In this document: positions 56,410 to 64,000 of the stretch, piece after piece | Layout: the number at the start of each line of letters is the position of its first letter | Numbering within the stretch: the stretch's first letter is position 1 | Origin: Streptomyces sp. ICBB 8177 | GTDB taxonomy: Bacteria; Actinomycetota; Actinomycetes; Streptomycetales; Streptomycetaceae | Direction of reading: 5' to 3' | Assembly: GCF_003144095.1 (NCBI RefSeq) | Contig: NZ_NSKH01000018.1 | Coordinates: forward strand, 813,965-877,964 | DNA: 64,000 nt | The notes under the pieces: generated by a model | Told to the model about the DNA's origin: nothing | The model's database searches: none | The model's input: the letters and a program-made list of their open reading frames with translations, nothing else | Position numbers and translations under genes: made by a program

Positions 56410-58505
56410 GCGCGGCACGCGACCTGGCCGCCCTGTTCGATCCCGCCTCGGTGGCCGTGGTCGGCGCGAGCGACGACCCCGCCAAGTACGGTCACGCGGT
56501 CGCCTCCCAGGCGCTGCGGGCGAGCCGCCGCCCTGTCCACCTGGTCAACCGGCGCGGCGGCACCGTGCTGGGGCGCACCGCGGCCACCAGCCTCACCGGC
56601 ATAGGAGAGCCCGTCGACCTCGTGGTGGTCTCGGTGCCGGGGCCAGGGTTCGAAGCGGCCGTGGACGAGGCGCTGGCCTGCGGTGCCCGCGCCGTCGTGG
56701 CGATCACCGCCGGGTTCGCCGAGACCGGCGCCGACGGGCTCGGGCGGCAGCGCGCCGTCGCGGAGCGCGTCCGCCAGGCCGGCGCGGTCCTCGTCGGCCC
56801 CAACTGCCTGGGCGTCGTGGACAACACCACCGAACTCTTCCTCGCCTCCGACCACTTCGCACCCGGCGGCGTGGCCCTGCTGAGCCAGAGCGGCAACCTC
56901 GCACTCGAACTCCAACTGCGCCTGACGCCGTACGGACTGGGCTTCTCCCGATTCGTCTCGCTGGGCAACCAGGCCGACGTGGACCTGGTGGACCTGGTGA
57001 CCGACTGCGCCCGGCACCCGCAGACCAGCGCGATCGCCGTCTACGCCGAGGACTTCGGTGACGGCAGGGCCTTCGCCGAAGCGGCGGCGGCCGCGGACAA
57101 GCCCGTCGTCCTGCTCACCGCGGGCGGTGGCGCCGCCGCGGCGCGCAGCGCCCGCTCCCACACCGGCGCCCTGACCACCTCGTCGGACGTGGTCTCCGCC
57201 GCCTGCCGCGACGCCGGGATCCACCAGGTGCGCACACCCCGCGAAATGGCGGCGGTGCTGGCCGGGCTGAGCGGCGGGCGCCGCAGCCCCGGCCGCCGGG
57301 TCGCGGTCTTCACCGACGGCGGCGGGCACGGAGCGATCGCCGCGGAGGCCGTGGAGTCGGCAGGGCTCGAGGTGCCCGAGACCGGTGAGGCCACCACCGA
57401 GCGGCTGCGCGGCTTCCTGTGGGAGCAGTCAGCCGTCGGCAACCCGGTGGATCTCGCCGGCATGGGGGAGCGGGACCCGATGTCCTACGCCCGGGCCGTC
57501 GACGCGCTGTTGTCCGCCAAGGAGATCGACGCCGTCCTGATGACCGGCTACTTCGGCGGCTACGCGGAGCAGGGCGGCGGGCTCGGAGGCCCGCACAACA
57601 CCCTGGGCCATGCGGAACTGGCCGCCGCCGAGGCCATCGCCGCGCGGATGCACGGCGCGCCCAAGCCGCTCGTGGTGCAGTCCATGTACCCGCGGTCGGC
57701 CAGCTGCCGGGCGCTCGCGGACGCCGGGGTCCCGGTCTTCTCCGCGATCGAGGACGCCGCGGGAGCACTGGTCGCGCTGGCGCCCTCGACGGAGCCGGGA
57801 CCTCCGACGGATCAGCCGGGAGCCTCGATGGATCAGCCGGGAGCGTTGCAGCCCCTGCCCGACGCGGCGCCGCCGTTGGACGACGTGGGGTACCACCCGA
57901 TCCGCACCGCGCTGACCGAGGCGGGCCTCGTCTTCCCCACCGCCCGGGAGGTGAGCACCGAGGCCGAGTTGGGCGCGGCGGCGGCCGAGTTCGCCGGGCC
58001 CTACGTCCTCAAGGCGCTGCACCTTCTCCACAAGTCCGACGCCGGGGGCGTGGTGCTGGACATCGCGGACGAGGAGGGGTTGCTCGACGCCTATCGGCGG
58101 ATGCACGCCCGCCTCGGCTCCCCCTCCTACTCCGTGGAAGCGATGGCGGACCCGTCCCGCGGCGTCGAGCTGATCGTCGGGGTCAACCGCGATCCGCGCT
58201 TCGGGCCCGTCGCCATGGTCGGCCTCGGAGGGACCCTCACCGAGGCGCTCGGCGACGTGGCCTTCGCCCTCGCTCCCGTCACGCCGCGGCGGGCGAGGCA
58301 CCTGCTGGGCCGACTGCGCTCGGCGGCACTCCTGCGGGGAGCGCGGGGACGACCGGCCGCCGACCTCGACGCGGCCGCCGAAGCCATCGCCCGCATCACC
58401 CGGTTCGCCGCCGCCCACCCCGAGATCGCCGAACTGGAGGTCAACCCCCTGCTCGTGGGCCCCGACGGTGCCCTGGCACTCGACGCCCGAGCAGTCCTGG
58501 GCTGA
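56406..58505 (+). CDS. ADP-forming acyl-CoA synthetase (acetate-CoA ligase family)
   Basis: The 699-residue fused alpha-beta protein has an N-terminal CoA-binding Rossmann domain (FDPASVAVVGASDDPAKYGH), a succinyl-CoA-ligase-like domain with the phospho-His in RSHTGALTTSS (His252) and a C-terminal ATP-grasp domain (GPYVLKALHLLHKSDAGGVV). It would form or use an acyl-CoA with ATP/ADP and phosphate. A Pro/Gln-rich linker of ~35 residues containing a short duplicated TDQPGA/MDQPGA segment lies at ~455-490. It sits between the ferredoxin and two acyl-CoA dehydrogenases, so it probably activates the acid they oxidise. Confidence 0.9.
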   Translation: MSAARDLAALFDPASVAVVGASDDPAKYGHAVASQALRASRRPVHLVNRRGGTVLGRTAATSLTGIGEPVDLVVVSVPGPGFEAAVDEALACGARAVVAITAGFAETGADGLGRQRAVAERVRQAGAVLVGPNCLGVVDNTTELFLASDHFAPGGVALLSQSGNLALELQLRLTPYGLGFSRFVSLGNQADVDLVDLVTDCARHPQTSAIAVYAEDFGDGRAFAEAAAAADKPVVLLTAGGGAAAARSARSHTGALTTSSDVVSAACRDAGIHQVRTPREMAAVLAGLSGGRRSPGRRVAVFTDGGGHGAIAAEAVESAGLEVPETGEATTERLRGFLWEQSAVGNPVDLAGMGERDPMSYARAVDALLSAKEIDAVLMTGYFGGYAEQGGGLGGPHNTLGHAELAAAEAIAARMHGAPKPLVVQSMYPRSASCRALADAGVPVFSAIEDAAGALVALAPSTEPGPPTDQPGASMDQPGALQPLPDAAPPLDDVGYHPIRTALTEAGLVFPTAREVSTEAELGAAAAEFAGPYVLKALHLLHKSDAGGVVLDIADEEGLLDAYRRMHARLGSPSYSVEAMADPSRGVELIVGVNRDPRFGPVAMVGLGGTLTEALGDVAFALAPVTPRRARHLLGRLRSAALLRGARGRPAADLDAAAEAIARITRFAAAHPEIAELEVNPLLVGPDGALALDARAVLG

Positions 58506-58573
58506 CGCGCCCCGCCGGCCCGGCATCGCCGCACGTGCCCGCACGCCGCACGAATGTCTACGGAGAGACACGC

Positions 58574-59746
58574 ATGGACTTCCGCTACACCCCCGAGCAG
58601 GCCGACCTCAAGCGTCGCGCCGCCACGTACACCGCGCTGCTCATGCGGTACGAGGACCAGGCGGAGCAGGCCGGCGGCCCGCTCCCCGCCGATCTGGTCA
58701 AGGAACTCGCCCGGGCCGCGATCGATGCCGGGGTCTACGCCATCAACATGCCCGCCGAATGGGGCGGAGCCGGCCTGTCGCTGCTCGACCAGGTCATCGT
58801 GGAGGAGGAGTTCGGCAAGGCGACCAACTGCCTGTGGGACATCCCCTGGAGGCCGGCCAACGTCCTGGCCCACGGCACCGCCGCGCAGCGGGAGAAGTAC
58901 CTGCTGCCGGTGATCCGCGCCGAACGGTTCGACGCGTTCGCCGTCACCGAGCCCGGCGCGGGCTCCGACCCGTCCTCCGGGAGCACCACCGCCACCCGCA
59001 CCGACGGCGGATGGTTGCTGAACGGTGAGAAGTGGTTCGTCACCTGCGGCGACATCGCCGACTTCCTCCTGGTGCAGGCCGACGCCGGGCCGGATCGCGA
59101 GCCCACCCTGTTCTTCGTGGACAAGGAGGCGCCCGGCCTGCGCATGACCCGCGTCCCCGCCTTCATGCACAGCGCCGTCAACGGCCATCCCGAATTCACC
59201 CTCACGGATGTGTTCGTGGCCGACACGGACGTCCTCGGCGAGGTCGGCCAAGGATACGAACTGACCAAGGAGTGGTTCACCGACGAACGGCTGATGATCG
59301 CCGCCCGCACCGTCGGCGCCGCTGAGCGCGCGTTGCAGCTGGCGCGTGACTGGGCGGTGGGGCGTGAGCAGTTCGGGCGGCCGATCGCCGAGTTCCAGTT
59401 GGTGCAGGGGATGCTGGCGGACTGCGCGGTCGACATCGCGGTCAACCGGGCCTACACCCACCAGGTCGCCTGGGAGGCCGACCAGCCGGGCGCCGATCCC
59501 AAGACCCTGCACGCCAAGGCGTCGACCGCCAAGCTGGCGGCGAGCGAGGCGGCGGGCCGCGTGATCGACCGTTGCGTGCAGATCTTCGGCGGCCGCGGCT
59601 ATGACCGCTCCTACCCGGTGGAGCGCCTGTACCGGGAGATCCGGGTGGATCGGATCTGGGAGGGCACCTCAGAGATCCAGCGCCTGATCATCGCCAACGA
59701 ACTCATCAAGCGCGGCACCCGCGCCCTCGCACTGCCCACCCGCTGA
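58574..59746 (+). CDS. Acyl-CoA dehydrogenase (first copy)
   Basis: The 390-residue protein has the complete acyl-CoA dehydrogenase fold: FAVTEPGAGSDPSSG (FAD and substrate loop), GEKWFVTCGD, and GREQFGRPIAEFQLVQGMLA. It ends IWEGTSEIQRLIIANELIK, with the catalytic Glu in WEGT. The N-terminal helices (YTPEQADLKRRAATYTALLM, PLPADLVKELA) resemble CaiA-like enzymes that work on carnitine-type or branched CoA thioesters. The ATG follows GGAGAGA. The second copy begins 115 bp downstream and is ~60% similar overall, with a stretch of identical DNA at the C-terminal domain. Confidence 0.9.
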   Translation: MDFRYTPEQADLKRRAATYTALLMRYEDQAEQAGGPLPADLVKELARAAIDAGVYAINMPAEWGGAGLSLLDQVIVEEEFGKATNCLWDIPWRPANVLAHGTAAQREKYLLPVIRAERFDAFAVTEPGAGSDPSSGSTTATRTDGGWLLNGEKWFVTCGDIADFLLVQADAGPDREPTLFFVDKEAPGLRMTRVPAFMHSAVNGHPEFTLTDVFVADTDVLGEVGQGYELTKEWFTDERLMIAARTVGAAERALQLARDWAVGREQFGRPIAEFQLVQGMLADCAVDIAVNRAYTHQVAWEADQPGADPKTLHAKASTAKLAASEAAGRVIDRCVQIFGGRGYDRSYPVERLYREIRVDRIWEGTSEIQRLIIANELIKRGTRALALPTR

Positions 59747-59860
59747 CCGGCGGCACGACGCCCGGTGTGCCGCTACGCCCGCCCCGCCGTCGTGCGAGCC
59801 CCCGCGTTCCCGCCCCCCGCCCCGCCCGCGCCCACGCGCACTCACCCCACGAGGACTCCC

Positions 59861-61036
59861 ATGGACTTCAGGCTCACCCCCCGTCAGGCCGAACTCAAGG
59901 CCCAGGCCCGCCGGCTCGCGGACTTCATGGAGCGTTACGAAGCCGAATGCGAGGAGAACAACGGCCTGCCCGTCAGCGCCCACGAATCCGTGCGCGACGC
60001 GGTTCTGGACAGCGGACTGCAGGCCATCAACATGCCGGCCGAATGGGGCGGCGCGGGGCTCACCATCCTGGAGCAGGCCGTCGTCCAGGAAGAGCTGGGA
60101 CGTCTGACCGGCGCCCTGTGGGACATGGTCTGGCGCCCCGCCAACGCACTGCGCTTCTGCACCCCGCAGCAACGGGAGCGGTACCTGATCCCCGTCATCA
60201 AGGGCGAGCGCCGCGACTGCTACGCGGTGACCGAGCCCGGCGCGGGCTCCGACCCGCAAAGCGTCGCCACCACCGCCACCCGGGTCGCCGACGGCTGGCG
60301 CATCGACGGCGAGAAGTGGTTCGTGACCATGGGCGACCACGCCGACTTCATCATCGTGCTGGCCGCGGCGGGGGAGGAGAAGGCGCCCACCCTCTTCCTC
60401 GTCGACAAGGAAGCCCCGGGTGTCGAGATGAAGCGGGTCCCGCGCTTCATGCACACCTTCGTCTACGAGCACCCCGAGTTCACCTTCACCGACGTCCGCG
60501 TGACGGACGACGCGATCCTGGGAGGGCTGGGCCAGGGGTACGACATCACCCGTTCCTGGTTCACCGAGGAACGGCTGATGATCGCCGCCCGCACGATCGG
60601 CGCCGCTGAGCGTGCGCTGGAGTCGGCGCGTGACTGGGCGGTGGGGCGTGAGCAGTTCGGGCGGCCGATCGCCGAGTTCCAGTTGGTGCAGGGGATGCTG
60701 GCGGACTGCGCGGTCGACATCGCGGTCAACCGGGCCTACACCCACCAGGTCGCCTGGGAGGTGACCGAGGGGACGACCGACCGCAAGACCCTGCACGCCA
60801 AGGCCGCCATGGCCAAGCTGGCGGCGAGCGAGGCCTCCGGCCGGGTCGTCGACCGTTGTGTGCAGATCTTCGGCGGTCGCGGCTACGACCGCTCCTACCC
60901 GGTGGAGCGCCTCTACCGGGAGCTGCGGGTGGACCGGATCTGGGAGGGCACCTCAGAGATCCAGCGCCTGATCATCGCCGGGGAACTGACCAAGCGGGGA
61001 ACCGGCGTCCTGAACCTGCCCGGCGCGGTCGGCTGA
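59861..61036 (+). CDS. Acyl-CoA dehydrogenase (second copy)
   Basis: The 391-residue paralogue has the same organisation: YAVTEPGAGSDPQSVATT, GEKWFVTMGDHADF and WEGTSEIQRLIIAGELTKRG. The N-terminal half differs clearly from the first copy (CEENNGLPVSAHESVRDAVL), so substrate preference may differ or the two may form a hetero-oligomer as some paired dehydrogenases do. 137 bp (60625-60761) are identical to 59341-59477 in the first copy. GAGGA precedes the ATG. It is the last gene of the rightward operon. Confidence 0.9.
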   Translation: MDFRLTPRQAELKAQARRLADFMERYEAECEENNGLPVSAHESVRDAVLDSGLQAINMPAEWGGAGLTILEQAVVQEELGRLTGALWDMVWRPANALRFCTPQQRERYLIPVIKGERRDCYAVTEPGAGSDPQSVATTATRVADGWRIDGEKWFVTMGDHADFIIVLAAAGEEKAPTLFLVDKEAPGVEMKRVPRFMHTFVYEHPEFTFTDVRVTDDAILGGLGQGYDITRSWFTEERLMIAARTIGAAERALESARDWAVGREQFGRPIAEFQLVQGMLADCAVDIAVNRAYTHQVAWEVTEGTTDRKTLHAKAAMAKLAASEASGRVVDRCVQIFGGRGYDRSYPVERLYRELRVDRIWEGTSEIQRLIIAGELTKRGTGVLNLPGAVG

Positions 61037-61180
61037 CCGGACGGCAGGGCGCAGGAGGGCGACGACGGACATCACAGTGGTCGGCGGGCCGGCGCCTTGC
61101 CGCTACGGGCGGGCGCGCGCCGGCCGCGCCCGCTCCGAAGTCCGACGGGAACGCCGCCGAAGCCCTCGCGTCCCGGCTCG

Positions 61181-62944
61181 TCACAAACCGGAGTACTCGG
61201 AGTCCGGCAGTTCTGGCAGCAGATCGGCGTAGAGGTCGGGCTCGGCAGGCACGCGGATGGCCAGGACGGCCACGTCGTCCTCGTTGCGGGTGGGGCGGGT
61301 CCGCTCCAGCAGCAGATCGATGAACGACTCCAGTGGGCGGTGGGCCAGGGACGCGGCGTGCCGGCGCAGGATCTCCAGGCCCTCGTCGATGGAGCGGTCG
61401 GGTGCTTCCACCAGGCCGTCGGTGTACAGCACGAGCGTGTCTCCGCGTCGCAGCGTGACGGAGGCCTCGGGGCGGGGCTGCTGGGAGCCGGTTCCCAGCA
61501 GCACGCCGTGGCCGCCGGTGAGGTAACTGGTCACGCCGTCGTAGCTGATCAACAAGGGCGGCGGGTGGCCGGCGTTGGTCCAGGTCAGTTCGTACTGTCC
61601 CTCACGGGCCGTGGCCAGCCGAGCGAAGATCAAGGTGGCCATGGACACCTGGGCGATGGGTCCGGTCGCGTGGTCGAGCCAGTCGACGACCTCGCTGGGC
61701 GTCTGTTCACGCATCCAGGCGTAGGCACGCAGCATGTTGCGCAGCTGGGCCATGCCGGCCGCCGCCTCCAGGTCGTGACCGACGACATCCCCGACGGCCA
61801 GCGCGGTGGTGCCGTCCGTGAGGGTGAAGGCGTCGTACCAGTCACCGCCGACCTGCGAGGCGTCGGGCGCGGGCAGGTAGCGGGCGGCCAGGCGCAGGCC
61901 TTTTACCCGCGGCAGGCGGGGCAGCAGATAGCGCTGCATGGTCTCGGCCACTCGGCGCTGCCGCTCGTAGAGGAGTGCGTTGTCCAGAGCGAGCCCGGCC
62001 CGGCGCGTGATGTCCTCCAACAGGGCGAGGTCACCCGGGGTGAACCGCTCCGGCTGGTCCGAGCGGCCCAGGGTCAAGGCGCCAAGCGTTCTGCGATGAC
62101 TGAGGATCGGGGCGATCGCGGCCGAGTGCATACCGGTCGCCTCGAACAGACGGCGTTGCTCGACCGCGATTCCGGCGTCCGGCGGGCCGTTGTACGTCTC
62201 CGGGCCGGTCAGGCTGGCCGCCGCGCCGCGCAGAGCCCTGGACAGCGGCATCGGCGAGGCCTCCGGCACCGGCGGCATGGGCCCCTGGAGATCGTCCCTG
62301 TACACCACCTCGCCGTCCTCGCAGTGCGCCACGGCGAAACGCCGCACCTCGTCGCCTTTGGTGATCAGGTCGATCACTGCCCAGTCGGCGAGACGGGGCA
62401 CCACCAGGCGCACCAGGCTGCTCAGTGCTTCTTCGACGTCGAGAGTGGTGCTCAGCAGGGTGGTCGTCTCGGCGAGCAGCGCCAGGCGCTCCAGTTCGGT
62501 GAGCGACGACATCAGCTGTCTCGGCCGCGCAGCGGGTGATTCCGGGGCGTCCTGGGCCCAGAAGATCACCAGCGAGCCCGAGGGGCGGCCTTCTGGGCCG
62601 TACGGCGTCGCCAACCATCCGACCGGCAACAGGGCGCCGTCGCCGCGCTCCAGCCATTCCTCGCGACCCTGCGCCGTGCGCCCGCCCAGCACGGCCTCCT
62701 TGAACGCACACTGCACCCCCGGAAGCGGTCCTCCGTGGCGGTTGCGGTGCAGCGCCTCATGGGCGTCCCGGCCGACGAGCTCCGAGGCGGGACGAGCGAG
62801 CAGGTCCACGGCTGACTCGTTGACGGCGAGGATGTGGCCCCGCTCGTCCGCCAGGTACGCGGCCGCACTCAGGCAACCTATCGCCTTCTCCAGAATGTCC
62901 GGCGCATGGCCGCCCACCACGTCTGGTGTCTGCTCGCCCTTCAC
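61181..62944 (-). CDS. PAS-GAF-SpoIIE protein phosphatase
   Basis: The 587-residue soluble protein has a PAS domain (~15-130, SAAAYLADERGHILAVNESA), a GAF domain (~150-335) and a PP2C/SpoIIE domain (~345-565). The phosphatase metal motifs are VGGDWYDAFTLT, AVGDVVGHDLEAAAGM, VLYTDGLVEAP and NEDDVAVLAIR. The usual GHG is GHD here, a common variant. It probably dephosphorylates an anti-anti-sigma factor in response to a ligand or redox cue. The GTG at 62944 has GGAGACG. It is not linked to a kinase and is transcribed alone. Confidence 0.9.
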   Translation of the reverse strand: MKGEQTPDVVGGHAPDILEKAIGCLSAAAYLADERGHILAVNESAVDLLARPASELVGRDAHEALHRNRHGGPLPGVQCAFKEAVLGGRTAQGREEWLERGDGALLPVGWLATPYGPEGRPSGSLVIFWAQDAPESPAARPRQLMSSLTELERLALLAETTTLLSTTLDVEEALSSLVRLVVPRLADWAVIDLITKGDEVRRFAVAHCEDGEVVYRDDLQGPMPPVPEASPMPLSRALRGAAASLTGPETYNGPPDAGIAVEQRRLFEATGMHSAAIAPILSHRRTLGALTLGRSDQPERFTPGDLALLEDITRRAGLALDNALLYERQRRVAETMQRYLLPRLPRVKGLRLAARYLPAPDASQVGGDWYDAFTLTDGTTALAVGDVVGHDLEAAAGMAQLRNMLRAYAWMREQTPSEVVDWLDHATGPIAQVSMATLIFARLATAREGQYELTWTNAGHPPPLLISYDGVTSYLTGGHGVLLGTGSQQPRPEASVTLRRGDTLVLYTDGLVEAPDRSIDEGLEILRRHAASLAHRPLESFIDLLLERTRPTRNEDDVAVLAIRVPAEPDLYADLLPELPDSEYSGL

Positions 62945-63372
62945 GTGCCCGTCTCCTGCCCTTCGTCACTGCCGGGCCGTTTCGGCGGCCCACGTCGTGG
63001 AGTCCTCCGTTGCAGATGTCCCCGGCACGGCTAACTCATGCAGGAAGTGCGAGGCCACACCGGACCAGGGGGCCGGCGCACGGCTCGCGCGCCGTCGCCG
63101 CCGGTGCGGGACGGCCCGGTCAACCCGACGATAACGCGAATGGCCGGCCGGCGTCGGCCGACGAGAGGAGGACGGAGAGTGGGCGCCGGCGGTGAGGCGC
63201 CCTCGCGTCGCGCCGCGGTCCGTCGCGCCACCGGTCGGCCGGGCGCGAGCGGGGCACCGCCTGTGTCGCAGCGTCCTCGGCCGTGCCGACATGTCGCGGT
63301 GGCCTTGGGGCAGAATGCCTATCCGTAGTCCTGGGGGACCCAGGATCGGCACCAACCTGGCAGGACGGACGG
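62945..63372. promoter_or_regulatory. Divergent region with a short hairpin
   Basis: This 428-bp spacer separates the phosphatase from the transporter. The only structure seen is the perfect dyad TCCTGGG-GGA-CCCAGGA at 63329-63345, 28 bp before the transporter start. It could be an operator or a hairpin in the 5' leader. No small gene is supported. Confidence 0.45.
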
Positions 63373-64000
63373 ATGGCCGCGACCGACACCCCTTCATCCT
63401 TCGGACCGCCGCCCCCGCCGGAGGACGGTGCGGTGACGCCACCGCATTCGCGGCCGGGCGTGGCGGCCAGGAGACCCCGCGGGACGGTGTCGTGGTTCAC
63501 CGCCGGCTTCGGCGCCACGCTGGGCGGCGTGTTGGCGTACTCGCTGGCCGACGAGGTGCTGCGGATCAGCCAGCTGGTCGTCCTCCTCATGCTGGCGTTC
63601 TTCGTCGCCGTCAGCCTCGACCCGTTCGTCCGCTGGCTGGAGCGGCACCGGGTGCGCAGGGCCGTGGCGGTGGCCGTCGTGCTGCTGGCGTTCACAGCTG
63701 TCTTCGCCGGATTCCTGGCCCTCGTCATCGCGCCGGTGACGAGCGAGGTGCAGGCGTTCCTGCGGTCCTTGCCGCGGTGGCTCCAGGAACTGCGCGACCA
63801 CCACTCCAGGCTGGGCAGACTGGAGGACCGCTACCACCTGATCGACAAGGCGAAGAGCGAGTTGGGTTCCTCCGGCGGCTCAGGTGTCGTCTCGGGACTG
63901 CTGGGGGCGGGCCAGGCGATCTTCAGCACGCTGAGCGACTTCGTCATCGTCATGGTCGTCACCATGTACTTCATGGCGGGACTGCCGCAGATCAAGACGT
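63373..64000 (+). CDS. AI-2E family transporter, N-terminal part (runs off the window)
   Basis: From the ATG at 63373 the frame stays open to the window end (209 codons). After a Pro-rich cytoplasmic tail it shows paired N-terminal helices (LVVLLMLAFFVAVSLDPFVR then VAVAVVLLAFTAVFAGFLAL). A helical soluble region and a further membrane segment (FVIVMVVTMYFMAGL) follow, the layout of the AI-2E/PerM family. Members export or exchange small molecules or ions; the name does not imply AI-2 transport. Only the first half is visible. Confidence 0.85.
   Translation, partial: MAATDTPSSFGPPPPPEDGAVTPPHSRPGVAARRPRGTVSWFTAGFGATLGGVLAYSLADEVLRISQLVVLLMLAFFVAVSLDPFVRWLERHRVRRAVAVAVVLLAFTAVFAGFLALVIAPVTSEVQAFLRSLPRWLQELRDHHSRLGRLEDRYHLIDKAKSELGSSGGSGVVSGLLGAGQAIFSTLSDFVIVMVVTMYFMAGLPQIKT

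Noticed and set aside
61037-61180. Possible small gene between the second dehydrogenase and the phosphatase
   Set aside because: Frames lack a ribosome site and coding character; the spacer is probably only a 3' region of two convergent genes.
40061-62944. SpoIIE-domain proteins as sporulation stage II E
   Set aside because: They lack the membrane domain of SpoIIE; the shared part is only the PP2C phosphatase fold, common in Streptomyces sensor phosphatases.

Overview
The window is high-GC actinobacterial chromosome, almost certainly Streptomyces or a close relative. The signs are GC-rich third codon positions throughout, many GTG starts, stop/start overlaps of the GTGA and ATGA type, several TANNNT -10 boxes 6-7 nt before a start codon (leaderless mRNAs), a chaplin, LAL/LuxR and AfsR-like STAND regulators, a DUF6230-DUF6114 pair and SpoIIE-type phosphatases. 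No rRNA, tRNA, CRISPR array, insertion sequence or prophage block was found.

Layout. 0-10.5 kb: the end of one LuxR protein facing a complete LAL regulator, a DUF4232 secreted protein, a divergent SDR/MarR pair with palindromic operators, a phage-type poly-gamma-glutamate hydrolase, a rhomboid protease, a second diaminopimelate-decarboxylase-like gene and an LtrA membrane protein. 10.7-16.7 kb: an acyl-CoA synthetase, a STAND/TPR protein whose P-loop lacks its lysine, and a CDP-glycerol-glycerophosphotransferase-like gene interrupted by 12 perfect copies of an 8-bp repeat. 16.8-22 kb: OsmC, a compact RHH-VOC-methyltransferase operon under a CTAGC operator array, then decaying genes (HxlR, GT2, GT9) around an intact chaplin. 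22-28.4 kb: a stress-type neighbourhood (DUF1360, hemerythrin, DUF2795, DUF6480, HPII-like catalase, class II glutamine amidotransferase). 28.5-35 kb: a TPR protein, a MarR/VOC/AlkA-like divergon, a secreted protein, and TetR-DUF6230-DUF6114. 35.4-42.5 kb: a 1,527-residue hybrid histidine kinase with seven 92-residue HAMP repeats, followed by an ANTAR-GAF-PAS-SpoIIE phosphatase. 42.6-45 kb: small enzymes and a gene remnant. 61-64 kb: another PAS-GAF-SpoIIE phosphatase and the start of an AI-2E family transporter.

The most coherent system is the divergent catabolic island at 45.1-61.0 kb. Leftward from about 54.1 kb run a Rieske oxygenase, its overlapping TetR regulator, a PotDBCA-type ABC importer, a flavin amine oxidase and an aminoaldehyde dehydrogenase. 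Rightward run a small unknown protein, a NuoF-like flavoprotein, a three-cysteine ferredoxin, an ADP-forming acyl-CoA ligase and two paralogous acyl-CoA dehydrogenases. Two 18-bp near-identical operator-like repeats lie between the halves. The Rieske protein has Glu at the position that is usually the bridging Asp, as in carnitine/betaine-type oxygenases. The set therefore looks like a pathway that imports a polyamine-like or quaternary-ammonium compound, removes the amine part oxidatively and burns the acid as a CoA thioester. The NuoF-like protein plus ferredoxin may be the electron donor. The substrate is inferred, not shown.
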